Source of the DNA: Aquanectria penicillioides
Lineage: Eukaryota > Ascomycota > Sordariomycetes > Hypocreales > Nectriaceae
NCBI GenBank assembly: GCA_003415625.1
Contig: PYIU01000008.1
Coordinates: 248,001-312,000 of the forward strand
Length of the DNA stretch: 64,000 bases
Direction of reading: 5' to 3'
Shown here: positions 10,921 to 23,107 of the stretch, one piece after another
Position numbering within the stretch: the stretch's first letter is position 1
How the letters are laid out: each line of letters begins with the position of its first letter
The notes under the pieces: generated by a model
Databases searched by the model: none
Seen by the model: only the letters and a program-made list of their open reading frames with translations
What the model was told of the DNA's origin: nothing
Program-made: the position numbers and the translations under genes

Positions 10921-12622
10921 AAGGGACGCGCATACGCACATGCCAAGGCCTCGGGCGGGCTGATGGCAACCAACATGAAATTGAGCTTCTGGGGAGGGGT
11001 CGATCCAATCACTGGCGAGATTATTGATCGGCATCATATTATAAGCGGAAGATATCTCAAAGATACCATTCTTGCTATTCCAGGTGGTCGTGGTTCGGGC
11101 TCTGGAAGTGGCGTATTGCTAGAGCTTATCCTCATTAACCAGGGCCCAAAAGCTATTGTATTACAGAGAAGCGACGATATTCTTACTCTTGGAGTTGTTA
11201 TTGCCGAAGAAATATTTAGCAGAGCTATACTAGTTCTGACGCTTGAGCCAGGAGATTTTGCTCGAGTTCTGGAATTGGACGGCTGTTGTATCCATATTGT
11301 GGCTCGCACGGCCCAGACCACGAATCCATAAGAAGCACTTCTCCAAGTTACAACAATCAAAGGACACCTGAGATTGGTATCGAGCTATCTAACCTCGACA
11401 GAGAATTCGCTCAGGGCGTGCACGGAGAGGCTGCTCGAGCATCGATTCGTATTATCTTACGAATGGCGGAGCTACTAGGAGCTGTCGAGCTGATGGATAT
11501 CAGCCAAGTTCACATCGATGGCTGCGTGTATATAGGTTTAGGATCGCTTGCCTTCGCAGAAAAGCTGCGAGACTGGTGCGGAAAGGTGCGCGTACCTACA
11601 TCTCTAAACTCGATATCGATCGACCAGAGCTGCTGGCGTGCCCAAGGGATTGACACAAAGTTCGCAAAGGCAGCGGGCAGGCTTGCCGATGCCTATACAG
11701 ACATGGGTGCAAGGCCAACTTTCACATGCGCTCCGTATCAGCTGGAAAGTGCACCGAGACTTGGAGAGCAGGTAGCGTGGGCTGAGTCCGATGCTGTTTA
11801 TGCAAACAGCGTGCTGGGGGCTCGAACGATGAAATACCCTGATTTCCTCGACATTGCGATTGCCTTGACTGGCCGAGCACCTAAGGCAGGGCCGCACATT
11901 GACACAAACAGACTGGCATCACTGGCTATTCGGGTGTTGAATCTTCGAGATATTGACGACTCGCTCTATCCAATTTTGGGCTACCACATGGGGACTTTGG
12001 CTGCAAGCCAAATTCCTGCGGTTCTTGGACTTGAGGAATTTGTCCCCTCCCATGATGATTTGAAAGCCTTTGGAGCTGCCTTTGCCACATCTTCCAGCGC
12101 GCCAATGTTCCACATTGCTGGTGTGACCCCAGAAGCAACTTCACTAGATGCCGTTACTAGTTCGCAGGGACCCATCATTGACGTAGAACAGAGCCATCTT
12201 ATAAAGTGCTGGGAAAAGCTGAACGGCTCCTCAAAGGCGCAGAAGATTGATCTAGTATCTCTTGGGAATCCTCATTTTCCTTTGCAGAAATCAAGAAGCT
12301 TGCTGGACTCTGTCGAAACCGCCGAAAATGTGAACATGTCACAGTAATCGTCACATGTGGCCGAGCCACGCATGGCTGGGCGATGCAAGCAGGACTTATC
12401 CGGGAGCTGGAAAAATTCGGTGTTGGTTTCGTTACAGACACGTGCTGGAGCATGATTACAGAGCCGATGATCCCGCCATCTTCCAAGGCTATTATGACCA
12501 ATTCTGGCAAGTACGCACATTATGGACCAAGCCTGACTAGAAGAGACTTCTACTTCGGGTCTTTGGCCGGATGCGTCGAGGCGGCGTGTTCCGGTCACAG
12601 CCCAGAGAAGAAACCAGAGTAG
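10921..12622 (+). pseudogene. Aconitase X (AcnX), swivel plus catalytic domains, frameshifted
   Basis: A fused small-subunit (DUF126, swivel) and large-subunit (DUF521, catalytic) aconitase-X protein, now in three frames. Similarity begins at GRAYAHAKASGGL (about 10924), before the first ATG at 10963. The swivel part has LSFWGGVDP, IDRHH and PGGRGSGSGS. The frame changes somewhere in the linker near 11290-11335. The catalytic domain follows with HIDGCVY, RVPTSLNSIS, CAPYQLESAP, AWAESDAV, GARTMKYPD, TGRAPKAGPH and SLGNPHF. At about 12275-12280 one T seems to be missing, and the last part (VIVTCGRATH, FVTDTCW, TNSGKYAHYGP, GSLAGCVEAA) continues in a third frame to 12622. AcnX enzymes include hydroxyproline and mevalonate-phosphate dehydratases; the fungal role is not settled. 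A stop lies eight codons before the first similarity, so an upstream exon or a truncation is needed. Sequencing error is possible. Confidence 0.85.
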
Positions 12623-14266
12623 TTAACTGAATGAAATATCATGTATTTGTGGATGAAGAGCGTGGCCCGTGGCCGAGCATTTCTTGTGACTTGATAGCGT
12701 TACAGTGGTGAGTGAGAATAGCTGGTGGTTGCCCCCCTTTTTCCCCCGAACATCTGAGCTAATGATAGTTCTTAACCTCTAGCTATTTTAGTATATCATG
12801 TTTGGTATCAACTCTCTACATCTAAATACTACTTCCTCATTTCTTGGGACTATGCACAGCCCCTCTTCAAGAGGGAATGCAATATGTTATGCCGATCGTA
12901 GCCACCCTATTACCAACCGGGGACTGATCAATGTCGTTTGACATTTCGCTTTTCAGAACCTAGTTATGAAGGCAGCATCTTCCAGCACTAGCCTTTTCTC
13001 GCAGAGTGTATGGTTCAAGAGCTTCGGGAATATGATCTCTGAGCAATCTAAATAAATAGAGCTGACGGAGAAACATTGATACCCTTAATCAATGCTGCTC
13101 CAGCTAAGGCTACGGGGGACTTAAGGGATGTTAGTAATGTACCAAGGCCTAAGAAGTAGTTGAAAAGGTGCCTGCAACCTTTTACTTCTCTAATTTCAAA
13201 ATGCATGCTTCCCTGAGCCGTATCTCTGTGGAGCTCCCCGGACTCACATTGATGAATCTTGGAGGCGATCCGTAGTGAGTCTTCTTGGTGTATACCGTGC
13301 ATAAATTAGTCCATTCTGATTGGCATAGGTATTGCGGGCGGCTGTTCATTCACTGCGATAAGGCGCCCACCGATTTTGGGCTGTGACAGAACATGATACA
13401 TATATGTACTTCTCCAGTGAAGATTGGCCATAACAGTAATAGGCGCCAGCCTGACCAAGGTGGACTTGAAGGTAGCCATGTCTTACACCAGGAAAGTCTC
13501 ATTCCGAAGCTTAGCCATTCGAAAGGGGGTGATTCGACATCGAGACTGCTTTGCCGCTTTTAGCACTTAATTGACACAACTCGTCATCCTGCAGCATATC
13601 TCTCAGTGGAATACCTAGATAGCTTTGTGGTTGAAGGCATCTCAGTCGAGATATCATATCAACCTCGATGAACAAGATGCTAATTTGGTCCGAAGCGTCA
13701 AGAACCAGCTGCATGATTTGTTGGACGGGTGAAACGGAAATTCGCTTGGGTAGGAGACTGTTTATCAGGCGTCTGCTGGCCGGCGACACAGAGACTGCTC
13801 GGATAACAGTTCGTATTGCTGTCTTTGAACTAGGAAGGATTGATGAAGACCTTTAGGTAGCTGTTGAACTCGCCACGCTTACGACGACTGAAATCGAGGT
13901 TGAAGTTGATGAACAGCTACGCTGATATTAATATTTCATAGGGATTGATCAAATCATAAAATTAACGGTAATCACCATGATCTAGTAGTAGACTATTGTC
14001 ACTTCGGCCAATGTGCCGTTTGGGAATAGTAGCATTTAACAATCAATAAAGCTCGCCTTGACACCCTCCAATGTAAATTGAATAAACAAGAGTTGATGAG
14101 ATCGACAAAGATTGTTGGTAACGGTCTATTAAACTGTTCTAATATCAGGGCTATTTTGCGTACTGCCACCTGCTCCCGACCTTGCTTGAACACCCATCGT
14201 GATGAGCTAGAAACATTGAAACCGTAGTTATGCTAGTTTCATTTAATCTGTGAAGACGACTTCAAA
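12623..14266. other. Long region without a recognised gene
   Basis: About 1.6 kb between the aconitase-X gene and the first MFS transporter. Open frames of 60-92 codons occur on the - strand (13048-13302, 13511-13789, 13999-14193). The 13511-13789 frame is fairly protein-like, with a long hydrophobic/basic mix, but I recognise no domain. It may be the relic of a leftward gene. Confidence 0.35.
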
Positions 14267-16127
14267 CTAGTAAACATAGCGGAAGGCAATATTTTCGACA
14301 TCCGTTTTGATTGATCCGACACTTTCGTCCTTGTCATTTTCAGGTCTCCTGGGAAGGTTGTCGCGCCGGAGGTTCTCCCTGCGCCAGCACTCGCGCAAGA
14401 TGAGAATGAGAACAATTGCAATGCAAAAGCACACCATAATGGTGAGGAACCCGGTCTATAAGTAGTGTCAGACGAGCTCGTAGATAATATTGAACGTCCT
14501 ACCTGGTATTTCGGCGCCTCATTGCTGAAGAAGAAGAATGGCCCAGCAATATTGCCAACGCAGTAGGCGATAAACATCATGGAGCTGACCGTGGCCTTTT
14601 TAGTGTACCCCGCCACATTTGAGGATACCATGGACAAAGTGAGAGGGATTCCAGCTGAAAAGCCGACAAAGATAAAGAGACCAAAAAGACGAGAGCCCTG
14701 GCCCTTGGTGGCGTAGACGAGGACACAACCGATAAGACTGGAGGTTGTTAGACAACTGAAAGAAACCTCTACAAGAAACTTACGCGAACAGAGTGCATCC
14801 GGCTGTTAGTAGGCAACGGCTGTTAGGATACTTGGTCGCCAAGAAAGTACTATGACGGTTAGTATCATATCGGCTTTGAGTGGCTGCATGTAAATTACCT
14901 CCCTACAGCAAAGATGCCGTGCGTAGCTCCAGATGGCATGCTCAAAAGATATACCTGTAGTGTGGTGAAACCAAAGCCCTTCATCACCAGGGAGTTGAAC
15001 TGTAATAGGTTAGAAGTCATGTCGCTGGCTAATTTCGAGATGCATTACACACAGTAGTGAAACCTCCGTTGGGAATATTGTTTGCAACCTGGTAGAGAAA
15101 GAGAATCCAAATTTTGTAATCAAGCACCGCTTCTCGTACTTGGTTCCATTGGATTTTATGGTCGACCATGCCGGTTTGATTGCTTCTGAGACGATCTAGG
15201 GCTCCAGCACGTTCGTCCTGCTTAAGGAAACGGGCAGAGGATGGAGAATCTGGAAGGAATAGGCTAAGCAACACCGCCCAGACGATGGTGATTATGGCGT
15301 AAATGAGAAACAGCCACTTCTTACTGTAAGTTATTTGGTATTGATGCAGAGTTCATCTACTCACCTTCCAAGATGCAAGGCTTCCTTGGATATGCGCAAT
15401 TGCATATGCAAGAAGACCACCGATAGCTGTAGCAGCAGAGTTTCCAGCGAACCAAAGACCGTGTCGCAGGGGTTGCTCCTCACGACGATACCACATGCCA
15501 GTAATCAAACTAAAGACGGGCGACACGGAAGCCTCAGCAGCACCCAGCAGGGTGCGAATGATGACAATTCCAACAAAGTTATGAGTAGCGGCGTGACAAG
15601 CCAGAATGACACCCCAGATCAGACTGAGTAGTTAGCATCGGATGGGTGCACCGTGCAGCGTGGATTCTTACAAGTTCGCGGCCAAGTATTTGCCAATTGG
15701 AAATCGGACCATTAGCAGCGACGCCGGATATGAAAAGACAAGATAGCCAAAGTAGAAGGCCGAGCCAGCCCAAGAAAATTGGTTTCCCGTGAGATTCTTT
15801 GACAATTAGTCCTTGAGGCAACTTCTTGTACCCTTGTACTCATGTACGCACCAAATCTTGGATGAAGCCCATAATAGATGCTTGACTCAAAGTCTGTTTG
15901 TCGAGAAACTGAATCATATACGAAGTACACATCAGGGGCAAGAGGCTAGGAGAAGTTAGAACTGGACCTGAATAGGACATCTTGAAGCCTTACTGCCAGT
16001 CAATCTTGCGAAGCAACCCGGGCCATGCATTGCCAGTTTCCCCAGCTTCAAGCTTGGAGAGAGGCTGGACGGTCCCTTTGGCAACGTCTTGAATCTCAAA
16101 CGAGTCGGGTTTCTTTGCGGAATCCAT
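14267..16127 (-). CDS. MFS transporter, DAL5/allantoate-permease-like (cassette A)
   Basis: A plasma-membrane major facilitator of the anion:cation symporter (DAL5-like) family, which imports allantoate, dipeptides, vitamins and other organic anions. The protein starts MDSAKKPDSF at 16127. The first membrane segment follows with LLPLMCTSYMIQFLDKQ, then the second with WAGSAFYFGYL and LMVRFPIGKYLAA. Later come FLPDSPSSARFL before the central loop, NNIPNGGFTT, GYTKKATVSSMMFIAYCVGNIAGP, and the end FRYVY. Introns can be placed after KIDW, after IQDL, near AAN-IWGV, after ASWK and after GGFTT, plus others in the second half; the frame stays open throughout. It is homologous to the MFS gene at 35182-36987 with at least four shared intron positions. 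Three repeats of an 18-bp motif lie in its promoter. The substrate is unknown; a product or precursor of the neighbouring amidohydrolase is the natural guess. Confidence 0.88.
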
Positions 16128-16298
16128 GATTGATCGTTGTTGTTGGTGGCATGCCGAATGGCTAGTGATGAACTGTTGCTTTTGTACTTGCTCGAGCGTT
16201 CATGGCCATCATTTCGACTCATCAACCTTATCTTGAAAAGCATGGGGGTGGGCTGTTGCTTTGATAAGTGGATAGCCGAAGGGGTTTGCTTCTCGATT

Positions 16299-16414
16299 AT
16301 TGGCTGCATCGGCAATCTGGTGGCGATGGTGACACTGGCGGTCGAAAAAGACACTAGATTGATGCATCGCTTTATTGGTCGCGTCGGCAAACGTTCATTG
16401 GCTGCGTCGGCAAC
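16299..16414. promoter_or_regulatory. Three copies of an ATTGG-N6-TCGGCAA element upstream of MFS gene A
   Basis: Three near-identical 18-bp units lie at 16299-16316 (ATTGGCTGCATCGGCAAT), 16374-16391 and 16397-16414, all in one orientation. They sit 170-290 bp upstream of the MFS start. Read with the MFS gene, each gives TTGCCGA followed by CCAAT. The CGG/CCG core is the kind of triplet bound by Zn2Cys6 regulators, and CCAAT is the HAP-complex box. The same half-site forms a palindrome in cassette B. Binding is inferred. Confidence 0.55.
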
Positions 16415-16429
16415 AGCTCGCAGGATCTT

Positions 16430-16450
16430 GATATCTTGATATCTTGACTA
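16430..16450. repeat. Short tandem repeat ATCTTGAT
   Basis: Two to three head-to-tail copies of an 8-bp unit in the spacer between the MFS and regulator genes of cassette A. Confidence 0.5.
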
Positions 16451-16482
16451 GCCCTGATGATTGCAGAACTTCTCGACAAGGA

Positions 16483-18027
16483 TTACGGCTCACCACTAGA
16501 CGAGTCCTGAGGATGGATTTGGCGTTGTATTAACCCGGCCCTCAACCATTCACAAGTACTAGTGCCTTTTGGAATCGTTTTTACGGTGTCTTGTATCCAC
16601 GTCTTATCGTCCTCGTTGTCTACAAACTCGGCAGCGACAAGCAGCGACCACAGCACTCTACCCATGCTGGCAGGGTCGATTTTTGCTAGCCTTCGGAGGA
16701 CCTGAATTAAATTGCGGAGCGTTGCTTGGTGACAAGAGAGGTTATTAGCCGGAATGCAGATGGACCGGTGACTCAGGAGCTCTAAGGCGTGATAGTCGGC
16801 CACGGCGTAGAAGATGGTCTGAAGCTCTCGAGGACGCACAGGGGGGTTTGTGCGTTGACTTAGTTTTATCAGATTTTGGAAGCGCTATTGGTCAGCGGCG
16901 ACGAGTAACGGGGAAAAGGAGACCTACCTTTCCTATTCTCTTTAAATCGCCCAAAACGGTCTCTCCAGATGCCCGCGTCTCGACATTACCGTTAGTGTAG
17001 CTTAGGATCTCGTGTTTGAGCTTGCTGCACTCGTGGCAGAACTCTAGCGGGTGGTAGACTGAAATATCGTCCGCGAGTTCCTCGGTCGGATACTCGTCTT
17101 GCCATATGAACGAGTGCGTATCTCGGCTTCCTTGGAACAGGTCATCGGCAATGGTGCAAAATGCACCGTGCATGGGCTCGTCGTCACCCCAGTAGTAAGC
17201 AAGATGGAGATACCTGATACGTCAGTAAAAGATTGCAATGCGCCGATAAGGCATGTCTCACATAATATACAACAAAATATTTTGACTCAATACCGGCAAG
17301 GCGTCAATATTGGACTTATAGCCCTCCAAAAAGGCAGACAGGCCAGCAAGGTGCATCTTCAACCCAGGCAAGCCTTGACCAAATTGATACTCGTAAATGT
17401 TCAAAAAGAAAAAGGTTGCCACAATCTCATTCAACTCCTCTGGGTTGCGAGAATGCGGGCGTTCCAGATCCATGCGGAAATCTCGCAGGGCGGCGTTGTA
17501 ATGCGAGACAGACGCTCTGAAGTGGCTGACAGAGTCGTGTCCGAGCTCGGCGGATGTCGCCTCACGATGGCGAGCGGAGATGGCCAGGATCAGCCTCATG
17601 ATGATAGGCGAATCCAGTGACACCCTGCGATGCAGATAACCGACAATGCCCCATTTCCACGGCTTGCCGAGCGACCTGACCACGGGCGTGTGGGGGAAGA
17701 ACTGGAGATAGTCCTGGTCCACAGGCGATAGGTTGAGCGAGTTGCGAAGCTGGTGGCCTGTTGTGAGACCGGCGCCTCTCGGCAGCAACAGTCGGCAAGT
17801 CTGGGCTTGGACGACGGCTTTGGGCTTCGGCCGCCGCGGCATCTGTAGCCATTCGCACGAGAGCTGGGCCAAGCTGCATCTCCGGCACCGGGGATGTTCC
17901 TCATCACACTTGACCTTTCGAGTGCGGCAAGTGGAGCAGCCTGCTTCGGGTCAGCTTTGGACGTGTGGGTTACGAGCTTGAGTGGTTTCGTACCAGTTCT
18001 GGACCGCGGCGCGCTGCGTCCTGACAT
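16483..18027 (-). CDS. Zn2Cys6 fungal transcription factor (cassette A)
   Basis: A nuclear binuclear zinc-cluster regulator. Exon 1 (18027-17994) encodes MSGRSAPRSRTG. A 53-bp intron (17993-17941) splits the zinc cluster, and exon 2 gives CSTCRTRKVKCDEEHPRCRRC, the full six-Cys motif. The fungal-specific regulatory domain follows, with SPIIMRLILAISARH and the NEIVATFFFLNIYEYQFG stretch. A third exon begins at YLHLAYYWGDDEP after a GTGAGA...CAG intron. A fourth begins FQNLIKLSQRTN and ends at 16483. An in-frame ATG five codons further upstream (18042) is also possible. It lies between the MFS gene and the M20 gene, divergent from the latter by about 360 bp, so it probably controls both. The regulator at 32564-34468 shares PRSRTGC-x-TCRT-x-KVKCDE and occupies the equivalent place in cassette B. 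Confidence 0.88.
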
Positions 18028-18390
18028 GATCAACGCTGGCACAACACGTTTGAGAGGAAGAGATTCGCCTTATCAAGTTGGACGGCCAGAAGTGGCATAT
18101 GAGTGATTGGTCCATTGCAGCCGAGCCGCCATCTTCAATTGGTTGGGCTGCCGAGCTGATAACGCTAATTGTCTCGTGATAGCGTCAGCGGCGAAATTTG
18201 GAATTGGGCGTTGCCATCAGCCGCTGTAGGTTTGTTTACCCAGGAATTGACATGATACTTGGCATTTGGCTTGGTGTTTTGCTCGGGTATAAGATCATGG
18301 CCTGTCTCGGGTGCCTGTGTCAAGCCAGAGCTTGGCTTATGACATCCATTGCCATTAATCAATTGTTATTGATTACCGGTACTTGACATC
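18028..18390. promoter_or_regulatory. Divergent promoter, regulator / M20 gene of cassette A
   Basis: A shared intergenic region of about 360 bp. It contains ATTGG at 18111 and 18139 and several GCCG/CGGC triplets (18119-18130, 18148-18153, 18188-18193), but no clean palindrome like the one in cassette B. Confidence 0.45.
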
Positions 18391-19729
18391 ATGGGCTCGC
18401 TATCACTTTCTCTCTTAGACCAACTGGGTCCCTCGTTTGCCAAGCACAGGGAGACCCTGTGGGGTGTCAACACAGAGGTGAAGAGCCTTACCCAGCGCAA
18501 TTCCTGCAGGCTACATACTTATAGTCCTAGATCCACGGCCATCCCGAGGTCAACTTTGAAGAAGTGCATGCCCACGACACCTTGTGCTCGGCTTTGGAAA
18601 AGTTGAATTATAAAGTCGCACGTCACGCATACGGCCTGGAGACCTCATTCGAAGCAGAATATGGGAATAGAGGGCCTCTGATTGTTTACAACGCCGAGTA
18701 CGACGCTCTACCAGACATTGGTCATGCCTGTGGCCATAATCTAATTGCAACCTCGTCACTAGCTGCGTTCCTTGCTACCGCTGAGCACCTTGCAAAGGGT
18801 TTTGAGGGTCGTGTACGTCTACTCGGCACGCCTGCTGAAGAAGGCGGCGGCGGCAAGATTCAGCTTTTAGACGCCGGAGCTTACAAAGGAGTTGATGCGT
18901 GTCTGATGGGACACCCTGTCCCCGTCGTTGAATCTTACGACGGCGTGGCACAGATGCGGTGTATGGCTCGAGCAGGAACCACAGTAACCTTTCGCGGCGT
19001 CAATGCCCATGCAGGAGAATCCCCATGGCTGGGCAAAAATGCTTTAGATGCCGCAGTGGGTGCCTACACAAACATATCAATGCTTCGGCAGCAGATCGCG
19101 CCCAACCAGCGCGTCCACGCCGTCATCTCCAAAGGCGGCGATCGTCCAAACGTGATTCCTCATCACACCGAAATGGAGATGTATATACGCGCCGAAACCG
19201 ATGCAGAGTTGAAAGATACTTGCAGGAGACTGGTGAGTTGCTGTGAGGGTGCAGCTACTGCCGCGGGGTGCACTGTGGAGTTCGAATGGTATATCTGAAT
19301 CCAGGCCGAAGTCGGAGTATGGACTAACAACCACAGGTCCCGAAGCTACAAAGACCTGAGATGCAGCCAGTCTATTGCAAATAAATTTGAAAAATTAGCC
19401 TCTGAGGAGGGACAGTCTTACTTGCCCAGTGTATCAAGTGGCGCCTCTACTGATCAAGGTTCGACATGCATCACCCTTCTCATGAAGGAAAACTGACGAT
19501 CCTAGGCAACGTTAGCTACGAGCTTCCAAGTCTTCATCCCGCATTCTCCATCCCATCTAAAGTGGGACCACATCACCCTGAATTTAAAGAAGCTGCGGGT
19601 ACCAAAGAAGCTTTTGACGCCGCCCTTCGGTTTGCAAAGGTTTTGGCTGCAACCGGAATTAATATTTTGCATGACAAGGGTCTTCGAAAAGACATGTGGG
19701 ATGAACATAAACATGGAAAACAAGCTTGA
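18391..19729 (+). CDS. M20 family amidohydrolase / aminoacylase-like (cassette A)
   Basis: A zinc-dependent M20D-type hydrolase, related to aminoacylase 1-like and p-aminobenzoyl-glutamate or IAA-amino-acid hydrolases, which split an amide between an acyl group and an amino acid. There are four exons: 18391-18477, 18531-19288, 19337-19458 and 19506-19729, with introns of 53, 48 and 47 bp. The joined frame is 396 residues with no break. Visible motifs are EYDALPDIGHACGHNL (metal-binding region), GTPAEEGGGGK (catalytic Glu pair), MGHPVP, the dimerisation-domain piece VNAHAGESPWLGKNALDA, GDRPNVIP, and TDQGNVSYELPSLHPAF near the C terminus. There is no signal peptide, so it should be cytosolic. 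It is homologous to the gene at 30844-32236. The substrate is unknown. Confidence 0.93.
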
Positions 19730-21034
19730 GCCCTTTGATATTCAATTTTTTTGGTAGTCAAAACTGGTTTCGCACGTCGTATTAGTGATGGCGAAGCGTG
19801 GTAATATCTATAGAATGATCCGGCCTGGGAAATATACAATGTAACTCAGCGTCAGCTGATCTTGATGCGGAGCCACTGTGAACAATGAGGCCATTCACTC
19901 TTAAATATTTCTTCATTTCCTCATGATTTTTAACGCCCCATCATGCTATGTTAAGTCTTAGGGAGGGAAAGACCCAATTTCTCGGTGGTTTTTGATGCGT
20001 TGGGACCCATCTCAACCATAGGATCTTACCCGTTTTGAGACGGTTCGAGGAGAAACCTTCAGTGTCAAAATGAGTCGCGAAATGAACTAGGCACAAACAG
20101 GCCATCCAGTAAAAGTACATAGAGCAATATTCTTGCTCATAGATTGAATAAATACTATGAATATACCATGCGGCTCATTGGGAACAGCGAAGGTTCATTC
20201 TCAGCAGAACAATGGTTTAGGAGGAAACCTACCAAACGAGTAGCGCAACCCAACGTCCGGGAGAGCATCATATTGACTAGCAATTCCATGCTAAAGTGAA
20301 TGACCCTTTTCTCATAGGCTCATTGACATATCCCAGTAGCACTCCCCATTGGGCACAAGGCGCTTGCATGCACCGGGGAGCCTTGAGTCACTTTCCGAGG
20401 TTATCCAATATGATCGGAAATAGGTCGTATCCGATTGTCAATTGAGATGTTTACTTATAACCTCTCATGCCTTTTCTGTTCTGCAGCCTCCGCGCCCTTC
20501 ACCAATTTCATTCCCCGATTGCGTATAAAATTGATATGGTGTACGCACAATACATTCAACCTGACATTGAGGGCGCTGGTGAGCTTCTTGTTTCCGTCCA
20601 TGCGCTCCCAGTCGGTTTGATGAGCAGGATTTGAATGGCTATAAACACACCTTGTTAATATTCAATTCCACACGCACATCCTTTCTTTTTGTTGAATGGT
20701 TATGGCTAATTTAGGTCTCCATATCGTGACTGTACCCGTATGTGTCAGGGACATAACTGATGACACAAACGTGACACAATCCAGTTCTTTGAGCCTAATA
20801 ATTGTGCTCTTAGGGCCAACAAGATGTCAGGGAGAGACTATTTCATTTGCCTTCTGGCATAACTCCGCCTTGGCCACGAGTAAAAACTTGCTCGGTAAGG
20901 CTCACGCTCACAGTTGCCCCAAACTCCAGTGGGTTTCTCTCCCAAACGACAAAGTCGCCTGCTCGCTACAGCCCTAGAATATCTTCTAAGTCACTTAAAG
21001 CCAAAGCTACTACTTCATAGTCACTAAGTCCGGC
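19730..21034. other. Intergenic region, nothing recognised
   Basis: About 1.3 kb between the convergent M20 gene and the dead amidohydrolase. Only two short open frames are present (20435-20620 and 20696-20977), with no domain I recognise and no intron or start context in support. Confidence 0.4.
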
Positions 21035-22990
21035 CTATTTCGCAATCCATCCGGCCTCCAAAGCCAGAGCGTGTAGTCGATAGTCTGCCGGAATAGCCAA
21101 CACAATTGAGTTAGCGTCATTGATAAATTCGCCGCGGGGCATTGTGAAGCGGAAAACTAGGTTCAAACCCTTTCCATTACTGTGTGGGACCATGGAGATG
21201 GCGTACTGGATACCACCTCCTTTGAGAAGTCGAGCCACACTCGGCGTCAGAGGTCCAACTATTGCATCTCGATCACGGACTTGTGTGGGAGACGGACGAT
21301 TTTCTATGCGAATGATTGGAATTTGGGCTTCGTCGAGCTGTTTCACTACCTAGATGATCAAATAAACCAACTATCAGAACAACGGTAATTACTTGGTTTT
21401 AGTCGGACAGCCCACGGCGAGCATCTCAACTTACAAAAGGTACCTCGGCCCCACCCGGAATCATAATCTTCGCCTCTTGGAAGTCCTTCTTGACAGCGAT
21501 AATCTATTGAATGTCCCACTTTCCGCATAGTCAGTATATCCGCGTCCATATATCTTCCTAGAAGGAGGGTATTAAGAAACCTAAGCGCCTACATGATTAT
21601 TCGCATGGACAACCAACGGCAGGCTCCCTGCGGTGACATTGCCAATCACGGTGTCCTTTAGTGGACCATATCCGTCTTCAGGGAGCTTTCACAGTTTTGC
21701 AATCGTGTTGCTGATAGTCCCATAAGTGAGTTTGGCAGAGTCATCCAGCGTAACGTAGGAGGCAGCATTAGGCTCGAAAATGCCGTCGTGCAATGAACGG
21801 TTCGTGTCGGTACGAATACCGGCGCTGATGCCGCCCAGAACCCGCCCATCCTTAGGGGTGGTGAAATGGCACGGGTAATTCCCCCCATTCGAGCGCGAGC
21901 AAATGCCTTTCCCTCCAGCTGGATGCCGTATTTTGCAAAGTGGACCTTACCAGACCTTGTCACATGAGCATAGGGTCAGCTAATCCATCCCCGGAAGCAA
22001 ATTTCATTGCAATATCGGTCACTCTCAGTGACGCTGTGATCGTGAGGAGGCCAGGGAGAAGATGCCCGTCTGTCCAGTGCTGTGTGGTGGTTATTTCTTC
22101 AGACCCTAGCCGTGGATGGCAAGCTGCATGTCTCCCAAGCATGCCACTTTGCCATCCTCAACGACAAGAGTCAAGTTGTTCGTGTGAGAACTTCGAACTG
22201 CTTTTTTGAATGGCACAGACTCATTCACGAATGATTTTTTCATGCTGGTGGTGACAAACCTAGAGGTTGCGGCGTGGGTCTTTGCGCAGAATTCAGCCCG
22301 ATCGGCAACTGTCGGTTCATTTCGAATCGGTGGAGCTGTTGGGGGGGATTTGATGCGGGAAGAGTCTCCTCAAGTGCCTCTCACATGCTTCGCAAGACCT
22401 TGGAAGGTCCAACTGAGGATTGCCGTCGATGAAAACTTGCAGCGGGATTACGCAAACAGTCAAAGGATATGAGTCCCAGACCACAACATCTACATCGTAC
22501 CCCAGATGAAGATGGCCGGTCCGGAAGTAAAGATCGAGAGCTTTGGTAAGGACAGAAGTAATGACCTGGAATACCTTTGCCTCTGGCAGGTGGAAAGCAT
22601 GTCCAATCCTAGCCTGGTAGGCAAGATATTTTGCATTGAGTTCGGATATGCCATGATCAGATTTGTAGGCCACCGAGATTGTATAATCATCAAGTATCTT
22701 CCCAGCTGCAAAAATTTGGAAAATATGATTCCCATTTAAATATGCGAAACTCAGCAAAAGTTGCGATAGTGATGTTCCTAGTTGTCAGGCAGAGCATGAG
22801 CGGGGCTCTGGAAGCTGCAGCCACTTGGGAACGAAGCAAACCGCCAACTTCACATCCATGGTCAAATCACTGCTGGGGAAACACCATGGCCAAAAGGTAG
22901 ATCTCAGCTCAGCATCATTTCTGCGAGTGGTTTCCCGGAAACACAATCTCTTTATCACGGGCGGCTGCATCTGCTCAAGGGCGGATCAAC
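21035..22990 (-). pseudogene. Decayed amidohydrolase (imidazolonepropionase-like)
   Basis: Pieces of a metal-dependent amidohydrolase lie in order along the - strand but in different frames. At 22757-22450 are VAYKSDHGISELNAKYLAYQ, RIGHAFHLPEAKVFQ, DVDVVVWDSYPLTV and VFIDGNPQLDL. At 22190-21960 are VVEDGKVACLGRH and GHLLPGLLTITASL. At 21960-21600 are IQLEGKAFARARMGG, DGIFEPNAASYV and GSLPLVVHANN, with a TGA at 21689-21691 inside the reading. At 21346-21035 are IRIENRPSPTQVRD, GGIQYAISMV and LHALALEAGWIAK. The family is usually about 900 residues and often secreted, so much of the N-terminal part is missing or unrecognisable. Frame changes and stops make it non-functional. It lies next to the cassette A hydrolase, but a functional link is only a guess. 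Confidence 0.8.
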
Positions 22991-23107
22991 ATTCTGCCGT
23001 TTAGGCAACCCTCATCTGGGGCGTACAAGATTGCCAGCACATTCATATTCACCGCACAACCCAGCCAACTCCGAGACAATACAATTGCTCCACAGGAAAC
23101 CGAGCTG

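Noticed and set aside
12241..12290. Intron GTATCT...TTTGCAG at the end of the aconitase-X catalytic domain
   Set aside because: It would be only about 33 bp and would remove the conserved SLGNPHF block; a lost base explains the frame change better.
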